A stretch of DNA of 64,000 nt. It comes from Monosiga brevicollis MX1 (taxonomy: Eukaryota; Opisthokonta; Choanoflagellata; Craspedida; Salpingoecidae). The stretch is taken from positions 1,532,207 through 1,596,206 of the forward strand of contig NW_001865042.1 in assembly GCF_000002865.3 (NCBI RefSeq). Reading direction: 5' to 3'. A program made the translations under genes and the position numbers. Below, one piece after another: positions 21,836-33,666 of this stretch. Every line of letters starts with the position of its first letter. Within the stretch, counting starts at the first letter, position 1. The notes beneath the pieces are model-generated. The model was given only the letters and a program-made list of their open reading frames with translations. It was not told the DNA's origin and did no database searches.

Positions 21836-23327
21836 TTGCACGCTCCAGGACTGGGTTTAGGGAGGTTCATGTTTCAAGTTCTAGTATATTTATATAGCAG
21901 CAGATTTAGAGGTTTGGTTTGTCTGATCAATTGAGTTCGGGCGTCTCATGTCTTTTCGAGGTGTGGACAATATCTGCTTTTGTATTTTCCCACTACTTTG
22001 TAGTCAGCCTCCACAAACTTTTATTGTCTCAAGTGCCAAGCCAACATCTCAGGCAAGGTCAGAAGGTCCCCTTGATACAATGATGATGCTTCTGTAGTCG
22101 AGCAACCATGAATAGAACTGTAGATGTCCAACGCAACTGGGAAGCGCGCCGCTTACGGCCAGCAATTGCCTGAGCGTTTTATAGTACCGATCACCGTGCC
22201 CGGCGACTGCTAGGGCCTAGTGTTTGCTCCATGATTGTCAGGCTCCAGCACATCTGTAGGCCAGTTTTGGGTTGCGAGGAAGCGCGTGGGTGTGAGGAAG
22301 AGTTTTGAGAGAGGTTTGAGGTACTTGGCATGTGTAGCTTCACACACGGGTTTTATCATTTGGCCATAAAACAGGTTTTGGCGTTTACTGCTTCAGATTC
22401 GGCCCTTCCATGGTCATGCGGCTCGATCAAGCGTGTTCTTGATTACCAGCAGGTGGACGTGGGGACCAATAATAATCGTTATGGCCGTTCTCCTTCTGAT
22501 GTTTGCCTTTGTTCATATGGCCCATTCTGATGAAATTTGATATGGGGATTTCTTTGCAAACGTCGAGGGTCAAGACAAGCAAGCACCATGAAAGCGCATG
22601 GGTGCGTATGTCAATTTTCGACTCGGTTCAATCGCCCTTTCTCGCTGAGATCCGAGTCTCGGGGCTTGTTATGCAGCCGATGGTACCTATTTTTTTTTTT
22701 TTTTTTTGGGAATAATTTTTGTGCCAATTTTGTTTATTCTCACCATGTTCGCTCGCTCGATTCTTGGTCGTCATTCCAGAGTTACACAAACCTTCTTTTA
22801 CGCTGCATAATCTCTTTCTGATGTTTTATTACAAACAGCAAAAAGTATATTTTTGCTGCATTAGCTTCGACATCTAGTTGACCCGCCCCCTCTTTGTCGA
22901 CTTTTTTTTTTTTTTTCACTTAAACGGCAGTCGCTTGCTTCGAGCTGGCCTCAGCTTACCTCTCCTTGCGCAGGGCCCTTTGCATTTCACAGGGTCTGTG
23001 CTGGTTAATGACGGTTGATGACGGTGGCCCACTGTGCCTGCTTGGTCTCTGAGTGGTGGTCACTTGCTGCTGAACGGCGACGTCATTGTTTTTTTTTGCT
23101 TCTGCGCAGAGGCTCGGAACGGAATGGGTTCGGGTTTGAGGTGTTTGGACGGAGCCGGGCTGGCGCGTTGAATCCTGTTTTGACTGTGCCATCGCTTGGC
23201 CTCGATCTGTGCACAGCACCGTTCGTGGGACTACTGGTGCTGTGGACGACCTTGCTCGAGGGGGGCCTGTCTTCACACCTTGGGTCCGGAGCCACCTCGA
23301 ATCGGAGCGCGAAGAAAAGCGGCAGCC
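21836..23327. other. Intergenic region upstream of the plexin gene
   Basis: No gene is supported. It has T-rich tracts near 22690-22707 and 22900-22916 and the presumed plexin promoter and 5' UTR. Confidence 0.5.
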
Positions 23328-26300
23328 ATGGCCAGCCTGGCTGCACCAACTGTGCGCCATGGGCCATGGCCTGTCACAGTCACAGGCTGCTCTGTGCGAG
23401 CTGCGCATACTTGGCGCATCTCTCTATTTCTGCTGGTGGTGGTAATAATGCCCTTCCTGGGGACCAACGCTGCAGCCAGTTCGGCCACTGCCACCGTGAC
23501 AGGCTATACTCGCATCACGCATCTCCTATATAGTAGCGACGTAGACGGCATCATTGTCGCTCATAGTCAAGGTCTCGATCTGCTGGACCCCACATCTCTG
23601 AGCACGCGCGCCTCATACTTTGCCGGTGATCCTGCTTTTTGTAATGTTTACCACACGGGAAATTATCCCGGTGCCGCCTACGACGATAATACCTCTTCCT
23701 GCTGGGGCTTGTCTCAAACTGCCTGTAATGCTCGCGACGACTGCTTATACTTTGGCTCTACCAATGGCTGTCGCACGACTTATTTTGCCTCCAACTGCAA
23801 CGGCAATGTCTTTTATCAACTGCAATCCCACAATGCTTCTCACCTTCTGGCATGCAGTGCCCTTGATCAGTGCCGCTTTTATGACAAGACCACCCTCAGT
23901 CCGTCACCCTCCACCTCCTACGACTACCCGCAAGGCTACTTTTGTGATTATCCCGTGGGCTTTCCTGGCATTGATTCGAGCCCCGTTCAAGAAGCCACCC
24001 TTCAGAATTGTCCCACCTGGCGCTACGGCCCGAGCTCATCAGCCCCCATCTCGGTGCGTCTGACACACACTCTTCGCAACTTGTTGCTCACCCATTCCCC
24101 GCTCAATCTTGCGAGCGAAGCTGCTATGCTCTTTTCAACTTTGTCAATCACACCCTAACATCTCTTGGGGCGGGGGGCTTCTGCTTTTCACGTGACAGGA
24201 CCAACTATACTCTCAAGTGGCCTTTGTCACGGCACCCGACCTGTCAGATCCGAATACGCCGAATGTCATCTTCATGGCAAGCTCGGCTCAGCAGTCACGG
24301 GATAGCTTTCTGGCCGGAATGTATGAGACTCGCGTGGAACAGTTGACCAAGCGTCGATTTCCCGATTTTCAGTCAGTTGCCTTGTGTATCAAAATTCTGC
24401 TCGCCGACCCTGCTCGCCGCAGACGTCCGCACCAGGTTGCAGCGTTGCCTCACCTGCCACCACAGCATTGCCTGCGCTCAGGCGGGGGCTACCTGTGCCA
24501 ATGGAGTTCCAAGTAGCGACAATTACATCCCTCCCACCTCGGCGGGCGAGAACAGCCAAATTGTTGAGGGGCGATCACACCACTACCTGGCCGGGCACTA
24601 CACGGACGATTTTGTTTACTTTCTTATGCTTGAAGCGCAAGCCACTTCGCCTTCACAAGCCATTGCTATGCGCTTCTGTCGCAATCCGCCCAAGTCAGCA
24701 GCACGTGGGATTGCGGGAAATGCCAAAGAGTGCATCTCTGACAGGCGATTGCCCGTTTTCCACAATGCACCTCATCATGCCTCACGTCGCCTTGCTATAT
24801 TGTTCTCTCTCTGACAGTGCACTGGGCAATCAGTACAACGGCTTTGCCCGTTTGCGCTTTGCCTGCGGGGGGGACGAGACCATTACTTCTGCCTTTGCCT
24901 TTGAGGTCAGCGCCTGGCATGACCTTGCGCCTGGCATCACGCAGCCTACTCGCTTGTACCGGCCGGACCTGACGACGCTACGTTTTGCCCGTTGCCAATT
25001 GCCTTGGTCGCTCTAGCTCATTGGAGATCTCACCTCAAGTCGTGCTGAAGGAGGTTTGGGCGTGGCCGGACCCAGCTTCATCGCCACAACCACCGATGGT
25101 GTCTGTCTGTTCACGCTGAGCGGCGATGACGTCGCCACCGCAGCCGTTCGTTCTTTGCACATTGCCTTCTGGCCTGGGTGTCGTAACACAGATCTACAGA
25201 TCAAGTCCAACTCATATCATGTCCCATGCTTCACAGGGAGAACCGAGCAATTACATCGATCTCAACGTTGATATGGAGGGTGCCTTTTCTGAGACACAAA
25301 GCCAGGAAGGCTGCACGGTTGAACAAGGCAGCTTGCACGACTATACAGACGCTATCTATGTGGGCGCTGACGCCAGATTGGTGACGGTACGACTGTTCAT
25401 GATGCCTGGTGGGTATCGTGTGATTGTGCTCACGAGCCAACTCCCGGCTTTGAGCTTAGGCCCACGAGCTGACTGCGGCCACCATTGATCAGATTAACGG
25501 CCATTTCGTGGTGTACACGGGTCACAGCAACGGCACGGTGTTACAGCATTTTATCACAGATGTGCGTGTGTTGAGGGATGGCCCGTCTTCTCTCAAAGTT
25601 GAGGGGTTCTCAGCAAATTTGGAGAGTCTGGAATGGGCATGTTTTGCTAGCCTGCGAGCTAGTTATCATTTTTCACCCTGTACTTGTCTTGCTCGCTGGG
25701 TGTCAGATTGAAGTGGATCAAACCACCGGTTCATTCACCCGGGTTGCTACTTCATCGGTCTTGACGGCTGCCTCCGACGTCACGGCTATTACAGTCGATG
25801 CCCTGCGCGACCAGCTGATTGTGTCATCGAGCTCCAACGTCAATGTCGTTGACGCAGCCAACTGCGCTAACTATGACTCTTGTGCTGCCTGTGCTGCTGC
25901 TGCGTGCGTGCCCGGTTCTCTCCCCTCGGGTTAACTGATTGACGTCCAAGTTTGCGTCTACTTTGCTTTCTCCAGCGCCGTAGTATGCTGGCTTCCAAGA
26001 ATGTATTCTCTCGATTCACCCGCGCTGTTCTCTCATCTGTTAGGAATCCGAGCTGTGGATGGTGTGTGTTGGAAAGCCGCTGTAGCACCAAGGCCGCTTG
26101 TACCGCCACAAAGGAAGAGCCGCGCGAGGCCAAGTATGACGGGCCACACTGGCTACATCTCGTCGACTCAGTGCTAGCGAGCTGTCCAGCTCTGGTGGGT
26201 GTGGCACCTCGAGCCGCACCAATCGGGGGCTCGATTAATGTCACCATCACGACGTCAGGCGTACCGGATGCTCTTGCCGGTAAGACACGACTGTTTGCTT

Positions 26301-29300
26301 GAATTCTTTTCACGCGCGAAGCCCATTGCGGCGGGCTAACCTTTGCTCCCATGTTCAGGTGGCAGTTTTGGCTGCGTACTCAATGAGACGGAGCAGTTTT
26401 TTGAAGCCACGAAGATTGGTGACAACTTTGTGTGCACCGTGACCCCAGCCGAACACAACAATGCAGAGGAGTTTGAGGTCCTTGAGTCGGTAGCTTTGAC
26501 CTACAATGGGACACGTGTCACCCTGTCCAACCACGCTGCCGTCAACGCCTCGCTTCACATCTACGACTGTAGCGTCCTCGAGCCCCAGGGCTGCAATGGT
26601 GCGTCTTTTGATCAAAGCTGGTGCCTTAAATCTGCTTCACGATGCCTCAAGCTTGCAGGCTCGCTGTGACAAAATCAAGCGTTTGCGTGCGTCCTTGCAT
26701 GTCTCACGGATTCTCGTATGGTTTGCTCTGTATGGCTTTGCCGGCCAGGTTGCCGGGAGCCTTGTGGCTGGTGCAGCCACGATAACACATGCACGTTTGC
26801 TGACAGCCAGTGCCGACTGCCTGCCCACTTTATTACCAGCGCCTCTGCCTGCCCACAGGCCTCTGAGCTAACGCCAACGCAAGTGCACAGCGCCAGCAGT
26901 GGCGAAACTGCGCTCTTGGTACTCGGTGCTTCTCTCCCTGACCCCGACACGAACGAGGGCGACGAGTACACGTGCACTGTCGAGCCGAGCACTGGCCTGA
27001 GTGATAATGTGTTGACGGCCACTTTTGTCAATGCCAGTGTCGTGCAGTGTGATTTGCCCGCCATCGCGGCCTCTGTGCTTCCCGATACGGGGATCTTGGC
27101 GCGAACCGTTGAGTTACGCTTCAATGGACGAGCTGTTCAGGCGCCAAACGTGAAAGCCCCGGCCTCCTTTGACCTGCAATCCTATGACTGCCCCATTATG
27201 GGCGGGGGTAGTGTTGCGGGCGAGTGTGGGCGCTGCTTGGCGGCCAGCCATATTGGCTTTGACTGCGGCTGGTGCATGGAGACGCAACAAGCCTGCACGC
27301 GCAACAGCTCGTGTTCTAGCAGCGTCGAGTGGATCCCTAATGCTGATGGCGCCATTAGCGCATGCCCTCAGCCAGAGATTATCAGCGTGGAACCCATCCG
27401 CGTGCCCAATACAGGCGGGTCGGCAATCACTATTCGCGGGACCAACCTCGGGCGCAGTCAAGCAGACATTCAAAGCGTTACAATTGGCACGACGATCTGT
27501 GCTGTGGACAGCTTTGTTGTTGCCTCGGGTCGCCTCGTCTGCTTGTTGGCGGCGACAACAGAGGCAGGCGCCCTGACGGTCGCGGTCACGGTTGATGGCG
27601 GCGATGTGATACAAGCTAGTCAGCGTGTGACGGTGGTCATTCCCACCGTTGCTCGTGTCACGCCCCAACAATTTATCGCCGCTGGCGGAGCGCAAGCCAG
27701 CATTGCCGGCACCAACCTCCAGACCGGTTCGAGTTTGAGTGTTGCCATTGACGGTGTGCCCTGCGTTGTTAACAGTCATACCGATGCTCTTATTCGCTGT
27801 ACCATGTCGGAGCGGCCAGATGACGACCGCCGCCGCCGCCGTGACGCCCAAACGCCCGTGTGCCTCGTTTATGATGGCGCCACAGAGTGTGCTGCCAGTC
27901 AGGTCCCTGCAGGCAGCGTGACCGTCGTGGACAATCCCACCATTGCCGGCATCAGCCCCAGCGTAGCACCGAGGAGTGGCGGTGTGGTTGTTGACGTGTT
28001 GGGTGAACGCCTGGCCGCCGTGTATGCCGGGGTCGCCACCGTTTTGAGTGATGCCGGGGTGGTAATTGGCCGCTGCAGCCTGGCCGTCAATGGCTCGCGC
28101 TTGCGTTGTCGTGGTGTGCCGGGGCTGGCAGAAGAGCCTGTAGCGACGGGCGTGATATCTCACTGGATGGTCACGCTGGACAATTTGGTCCTGAACACCA
28201 GCGGCTGTCGCTACTTTCCGGATCCAGTGGTGACCAGCATCTCCCCCGGCGAAGCGCAGCCTGGGGATTTAGTCCTGCTTCAGGGAAGATTCCTAACGCG
28301 CGCCGGCAATGTCACTGTGTTGATCGGGGGCGTGCCCTCGTCCATCGAGTCTGCCTCGGATGATCAGTTGACTGTTCTGGTGCCAGACCTGGCTATTGAC
28401 TCGCAGGGGTTTGTGGATGTTGAAGTACGGCTGGGCAATGCCAGTTCAGTCCTTTCTGGGGAGACGCTAGCCGTGCGCGCCGCTTCGTCGGCCGGGTCTG
28501 ATGCCGCCATGGCCATTGGCCTGGCTGTTGGCCTTGGCGTCTTAGTGGTCTTGGTTGTCTTGGGATACTTTTTAACCCAGCGGCGTCGCAAGGCTGCCGA
28601 GCGCAAGCTCATTCGGGAAATCGAGGAGCGTGAGTCCTCCGTCATAGAAGTAGCCAAGAAAGGTTTCGCGGAGCTTCAGGCTGCTGGCGTGCTGGCCGTT
28701 GACAGCGACAACATTACCCCGCGACGCTTTGGTGCGTTTGATTCGTCTTGGCAGAAGAGGGCATGCCCTGAGTACTGCCGCTTTTGAAAGCTGTGCTTGT
28801 GTTTTAGTGGTTCGCTCACGCTCGGTAGAGGCATCATACTTCATGTCGTCTCATCCCATTTGTCATGTCGGCCTCATCCTTGCCTAGATGACTTTGCACG
28901 ACGAGTTTTTTTCACACACCCCCAGACTCACCCGGCGCCAAGTCAGGTCCTACCGGGTACTTCCGAGCTGAGCCGCCAATTCAAGGCAATGCTGCTAGAC
29001 GAGAGCTTTGTTCTGGAGTTTATCGGCGGCTTGGAGGCGCAGGGCCGCGGATTTGCCATCCGTGACCGCTGTCAGGTGGCTTCACTGCTCACGCTGGCGT
29101 TGCGCGACGATCCTGAATACCTTTTCCATATACTCGAAATGCTCTTGGCTCAGCAGGTGGAGCAAAGCGTCAAGCGCAATCATGCCAAGCTGCTGCTGCG
29201 CCGCACTGAAAGCGTGGCCGAGAAGCTCCTCACCACCTGTCTGTCTCTGGGCATGTATGGTCACATTCGCCACCACGCTGCGGCCGAACTTTTCAATCTC

Positions 29301-31125
29301 TACCAAGTGCGCGTACCTGCCTTTGCTTGTTGTTTCTCGAGCCAAAAACCCTGAAGTCGTCTCTCGATAGTTGTGCTTTCTCGCTCGAGGTCCGTCTCAG
29401 GGGCTCATGCGCTCGCGACTGTTGGGTGTTGAGCTTAGGCGTTGACCATGCAGACGGAGAAGGGCCCCATGGACGCGGTGACGGGCGCGGCCATGTACAC
29501 ACTCAATGCTGACACATTGCTGCGTGAGCGAGTGGACTACCAAACCGTTGAGGTGACGGCACGTCTTTCGGACGGCACGACCATATCTACCACATGCCTT
29601 GACTGTGATACCATCAGTCAGGTTACGGCGAAGCTCCGGCGACACCACGAGTCTGAGGTTGAAAAGACGGTGCTGTCGGAGCTGATTGATGGCGTGCTGC
29701 GTGAGGACGGCAGTGGGCGCATCTTGCAAGACGTAGATGAAACTTCTTTGGTGACAGCCCGCAGTGTCCAGTTGAACACCTTGCGTCATTACGGACTTGT
29801 TCGAGCTGTGAGCTGCACCATTTTGAGTCGTCAAGCCTTTGAGGCCGATCTTGCCGCGCAAAGCGGGCGGCGTCCAAACAAGCGGCGCTTTACTCGGGGC
29901 TCAGTGTCCCAGACGTCTGATGGTGCGCAGGCTACCCTGGCGCAGTGGCACTTGGTCAAGACAGAGACTGAGGCTGCTGCCAACAAGATGCCCTCGGAGG
30001 TCTTCTTGACCTACCTGATGACGGTCAAAATGACGGTGCAACCTTTTGTTGAGAAGCTGCTAGATGCCATGTTCAACGCAAAAGCTTATCCTGTGGTGGT
30101 CAAGCGCGTTTTTGATCTGTTGGACCGGTTGGCTGGCGAACAAGGCATGACAGACCCCGAGGTTCTGCATGTGTGGAAGAATAACGCCGTCACGCTTCGT
30201 TTCTGGATCAACCTGATCAAGAATCCCGAATTTCTCTTTGAGGTGGACAAGAGTTTGGCTGTCAATTCTTGTCTCAGCACCGTTGCTCAGGTGGTCATGG
30301 ACGCTTCGTCAACCTCGGAGCAGCAGCTCGGCAAGCACTCGCCTGCCAATAAGCACCTTTACCGGACAGAGGTTGCCGCTTACAAGAACAAGGTACACCA
30401 CCAGCATGAGCCTGACGTGGGACGTGATGTTTTTTAGCTGTTTTTCATCCTTTTTGTCTTCAGACGCACTCGCCGCACTTGCCTACTATTGTCTGCGCGT
30501 ACGCTCACTCCTCTTTCTTATTTGGCTTGGGGTTTAGATTCAAGAGTATTATGCCTCTGTCCATGACCAAGAGCCGGTTGAAAACGAAGCGCTGCGCCGC
30601 GCTTTTGAGGAGGCTACCAGTGATGCCGATCTGCCATCAGCCGCTGCCGCTCTTCAGGCACTGGCTGAGTATGGGCAACGGCATCAGGAGGGCTTGCAGG
30701 TTAGTCTGTGGACGATGACGGAGCGCCAGCAGCACATGCTGTGCACATCACGACGCTAGCTGACAGTGGTGATAACATGTTATTAGACACACATGCGAGA
30801 CCATGGTCACGTCGACATGGCTGCTGATCTCGGCCAGTTGTTGACCTTTTATAAACAAGCGGCCGATCAACCGTTTGAAGAGCACCATGGGAGTGATTCG
30901 AGTTTGCAGACGGGCACAGTGAGTGAGGCCCCAACCGACTACCTGACCATTCGCGGCAGCCAAATCATTGACGAGGATCTGTTTGACCTCAGCCGAGCTC
31001 AGGCGGAGGAAGAGGATGAGGCGCAGCGGTGCGTGGCCCGTGCATCAAAAATTGCGTTTGCATTTGTGTGATGGTGCTGCTTCTTGGTTGACAGCAAAGC
31101 TCATATCGTGATGTGTGTCGCATGA
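23328..31125 (+). CDS. PLXN: Plexin receptor (Sema-PSI-IPT-TM-RasGAP)
   Basis: Single-pass receptor; animal plexins bind semaphorins and switch off Rap/Ras through a cytoplasmic GAP domain. Sixteen exons: 23328-24053, 24199-24385, 24423-24693, 24818-24905, 25017-25145, 25237-25380, 25460-25561, 25707-25903, 26044-26279, 26359-26598, 26749-28731, 28888-29306, 29454-30392, 30538-30699, 30787-31028 and 31095-31125 (2031 aa). Order: signal anchor, Cys-rich N-terminus, divergent Sema domain ending near GHSNGTVLQ, three PSI modules (NPSCGWC, CREPCGWC, GFDCGWC), at least four IPT/TIG repeats, a TM at about residue 1360, and a juxtamembrane helix. The GAP domain has both arginine motifs (LLLRRTESVAEKLL and LRFWINLIKNP) and is interrupted by the Rho-binding ubiquitin-like fold (EKGPMDAVTG ... 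LDCDTISQV). The exon 2/3 junction (37-base intron) is the weakest call. Confidence 0.94.
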
Positions 31126-31417
31126 TGTCAGGTCGCTGGCTCTGCAAATGCAACGAACGACCGAGTTGTAGAATCCTTGATGACGGACGTCATAGTCGAG
31201 TGGATGCAAGGCAGTTGAATGCGACATAAATTGATCGAGTCGTGCGTCAGAAAGCTGCTGCCGGCGTTTGGCAGGGGCTAGCATACAAATAACACGCTGG
31301 ACGCTTCTCTGGCTTTTGGCATATCTGGTGGCCAGGGCATTGTCAGGTGCTTGGGAGCAACCGAACATTGCAGCCAGCCAAAGAGATGGAAGCTGCAGCC
31401 ATCCGTGCCAGATTGAA

Positions 31418-31897
31418 TTATAAAAGGTCTAGGCAATTGGTGAAGGAGTCTGCTTCAACCTTGCTTGAGCCCCTCACTGCGAGGAGGGGGGTTGTGAATC
31501 CTATTGCCCATTGGTTGATGGTCAAGTCAAGGCATGCCAGGTTGATGAGGGGGAGGGGGGAGAGAGAGACAGAGGACTGGGTCCAAAGAGTCACCTTGGG
31601 GCTCGGAGCTTTTGGAGCGCTGCTCCCGCTGGCTGAGCCGCTCCCGGGAGCGCGCGTGCTCTGACTGGCATTCTTAGCCGCAACTGAGGCATCCCCAAAG
31701 GCCTCGCGGGCCACCTTGAGGGTCTCGGCAATTTTCGGGAGCACCCGCTTGGGCCCTGCCGACACGATTCCTCGCAAGTTGAATCAGCTAACAAGCGACC
31801 CATGAATGGAGAAACCCAAGTGGTCAGCAGACGCACCGATAAACAGGCAGGCTCCCGCGACGGAGATGAGCACAATCTCGCCAACTCCAAATGGCAT
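31418..31897 (-). CDS. tatA: TatA/Hcf106-like protein translocase subunit
   Basis: Small twin-arginine-translocase pore-type subunit. Exon 1 runs 31897-31837 and exon 2 begins at 31755; the intron is 81 bases (donor GTGCGT, acceptor GGCAG). The joined start has the TatA layout: a polar glutamate near the start of a short TM helix (GVGEIVLISVAGACLFI), the hinge and FGP-like turn (FIGPKRVLP), then an amphipathic helix (KIAETLKVAREAFGDAS) and a Ser/Ala/Pro-rich tail. If exon 2 reads through, the stop is at 31418 (132 aa). If a donor at 31594 is used, the tail is shorter or different. The ATG lies three codons after a possible CAG acceptor, so an upstream exon with a mitochondrial presequence may exist; I could not define one. 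It is convergent with the plexin, about 290 bases away. Confidence 0.78.
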
Positions 31898-32195
31898 GTT
31901 GATCTGCGGCGGGATGCAGCGAGCGTCAAGATTAGCGCACGGCAAGCGACGACCGTATGCTGAAGCATCATGCTGGGACGGTGTAGAGCCCCACCTGTTT
32001 GAGCGGTCTCCCACTTGCACACGAACAGGATGACACGGCTCAAGGACCTGTACACCACCGCCACACACGCCCCGTTAACACACGGCTGCAAGTCACCTCT
32101 CAAAGTCACTCCCTCTCTGCCAAAAAGCTCCAAAACCGCGAAATTGAGAGAACAAATCGAAAAAGAAAAAACATAACGAAATCACCACGAAAGAC

Positions 32196-32261
<66 letters not shown>

Positions 32262-32516
32262 TGTGTGTGTGTGTCTGTGTCTGTGTGTGGTGGATTTGAA
32301 TGACGGCTGATGTCGGGCGTTCGGTCGCCGGTCGAGGTGGGGTTAGAGAAAGGATGACGCTGGCACGGCGCAAGGGTGTGTTGAAGAAAAGTTGACAGGT
32401 TTAGAATTCACAGGATGGCAGGCGGTCTGGCTGCTTGCACGTGCACGAGAAAGAAAGCAAGAGAAAGACAACCCGAGCGAGTTTTGAGGCACCGGTCGCC
32501 GCAGAGAGTCTGTTGT
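31898..32516. other. Intergenic region between TatA-like and PH-domain genes
   Basis: Contains the (GT)n run at 32199-32288. It may hide a 5' coding exon of the TatA-like gene: a basic, ATG-ATG-initiated stretch (MMLQHTVVACRALILTLAAS) lies at about 31968-31900 on the minus strand, but in a different frame. Confidence 0.45.
32199..32288. repeat. (GT)n microsatellite
   Basis: About 90 bases of GT repeat with a few CTGT interruptions at the 3' end. Confidence 0.97.
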
Positions 32517-33666
32517 CTACTGGGCAGCTTGGGACTTGAGCCATTCTTGATGTTCACGCTCTTGACGCTCGGCTTCTTCGCGCTCGGCGCGCTCCATCTC
32601 TGCGAAAAAATCATCCTCATCCTCCGAAACATCACCCTCTGCAACCTCCGGCTCTGGGTCAGCTGCCGGGGTGCTTTCTTCAGCAGCTTCTTTCTCCAGC
32701 TCAGCAGCGGCCTGCTTCTGTGCCTGCTTCTGTGCTTCACGCTCAGCCAGGAAAGCGAGTCGCTCCTCCTCTTGACGTCGCTCCTCTTCTTCTTCCATCT
32801 CACGGAGCAGGCGCACGTCCTCATCCTCCTCAAAGTCTTGTGCCTCCTCTTCGGGCTGCCCAGTCTTGCGCAGCGCTGCCCATCGGGCATTGTCAATGGC
32901 AGCGCCATCAATTTCGCCATCGCCACCCCGTGATCGAGCTAAACAAACGGCGAGAAAGAGACACCTGGTCAGCTACTACACCGTGCTCGACTCCAGGCAA
33001 CCCACGAGAGCCCGAGCTCGCAGAAGCGTAGCCAGCTCAGGAACCCATTCCGGATAGATGGCGCAAGTCCCATTCGATTCTCGCTGCCGTGCGAGCAATT
33101 AAAAAAACAAAAAAAAAATAAGATGCAGGCTACGACGTACTGTTTTCGACTGTCACGTCGGCCATGAGCGCGTTGAGGTCGAGGGACAGACGCTGCTGCA
33201 AAACGCGCTGCGAGTTGCCACTGCCCTGAGAAGCCAAAGACTGCGTGTCCCCATTGGCGGCAGCAGCGGCGGCGTCACGACTGGAGGTGGCTGCCCGCTT
33301 CAGTGCAAGTACCCATTGGGTGGCTTGGTCTACCTGATTTGCATCTGTGGCCAAGGTGATGGTGCGCGAACCCTGAGCGCGAGGCGTTTGAATGCTGAAG
33401 GTCCCGGGCTTCTTGGCCGGGCAGATGACAGCATCGCGGAGCGTACAAGAGCCGCGAAACAGGCGGCCCTCATAATACTCGAGTCGCGATTCACGAGACA
33501 CTGGGTCCTGCTTCAGCACAAACCAGCGCAGCTTGGTCGAGCGAATCAGTCCCTTGGCCAACTTGGACTTGGACAGGTAGCCCTCGCGCAAAATCAACCA
33601 GTCACGCGTCTCCAGCGGCCACTGCAGGCCCAGCGACGCCGACAAACTGGCCTCTGCCTTGGCCAT
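32517..33666 (-). CDS. PH-domain protein with acidic coiled-coil tail
   Basis: Two exons, 33666-33141 and 32938-32517, give 315 aa. The N-terminal PH domain begins at about residue 27 (REGYLSKSKLAKGL) and runs through KLRWFVLKQD, SRLEYYEGRL and GTFSIQTP to the invariant C-terminal-helix tryptophan in QATQWVLALKRA. The basic beta1-beta2 loop (KSKLAKGLIRSTKLR) is compatible with phosphoinositide binding. An Ala/Ser/Gln-rich linker follows, then about 110 residues of Glu/Arg-rich helix (EEEEERRQEEERLAFLAERE). A membrane-recruited adaptor is the simplest reading; no enzyme domain is seen. The gene is divergent from the FERM-domain gene. I cannot name an orthologue. Confidence 0.87.

Noticed and set aside
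18221-21841. Long antisense frames (334 and 427 codons) over both tandem glycosyltransferase copies
   Set aside because: They are shadows of GC-ending codon use, and their near identity follows from the duplicated plus-strand genes.
31045-31368. Minus-strand frame antisense to the plexin 3' end as a TatA C-terminal exon
   Set aside because: It is reachable by a possible acceptor but has no TatA-like content, and the composition looks random. The tail of the TatA-like gene is left undefined.
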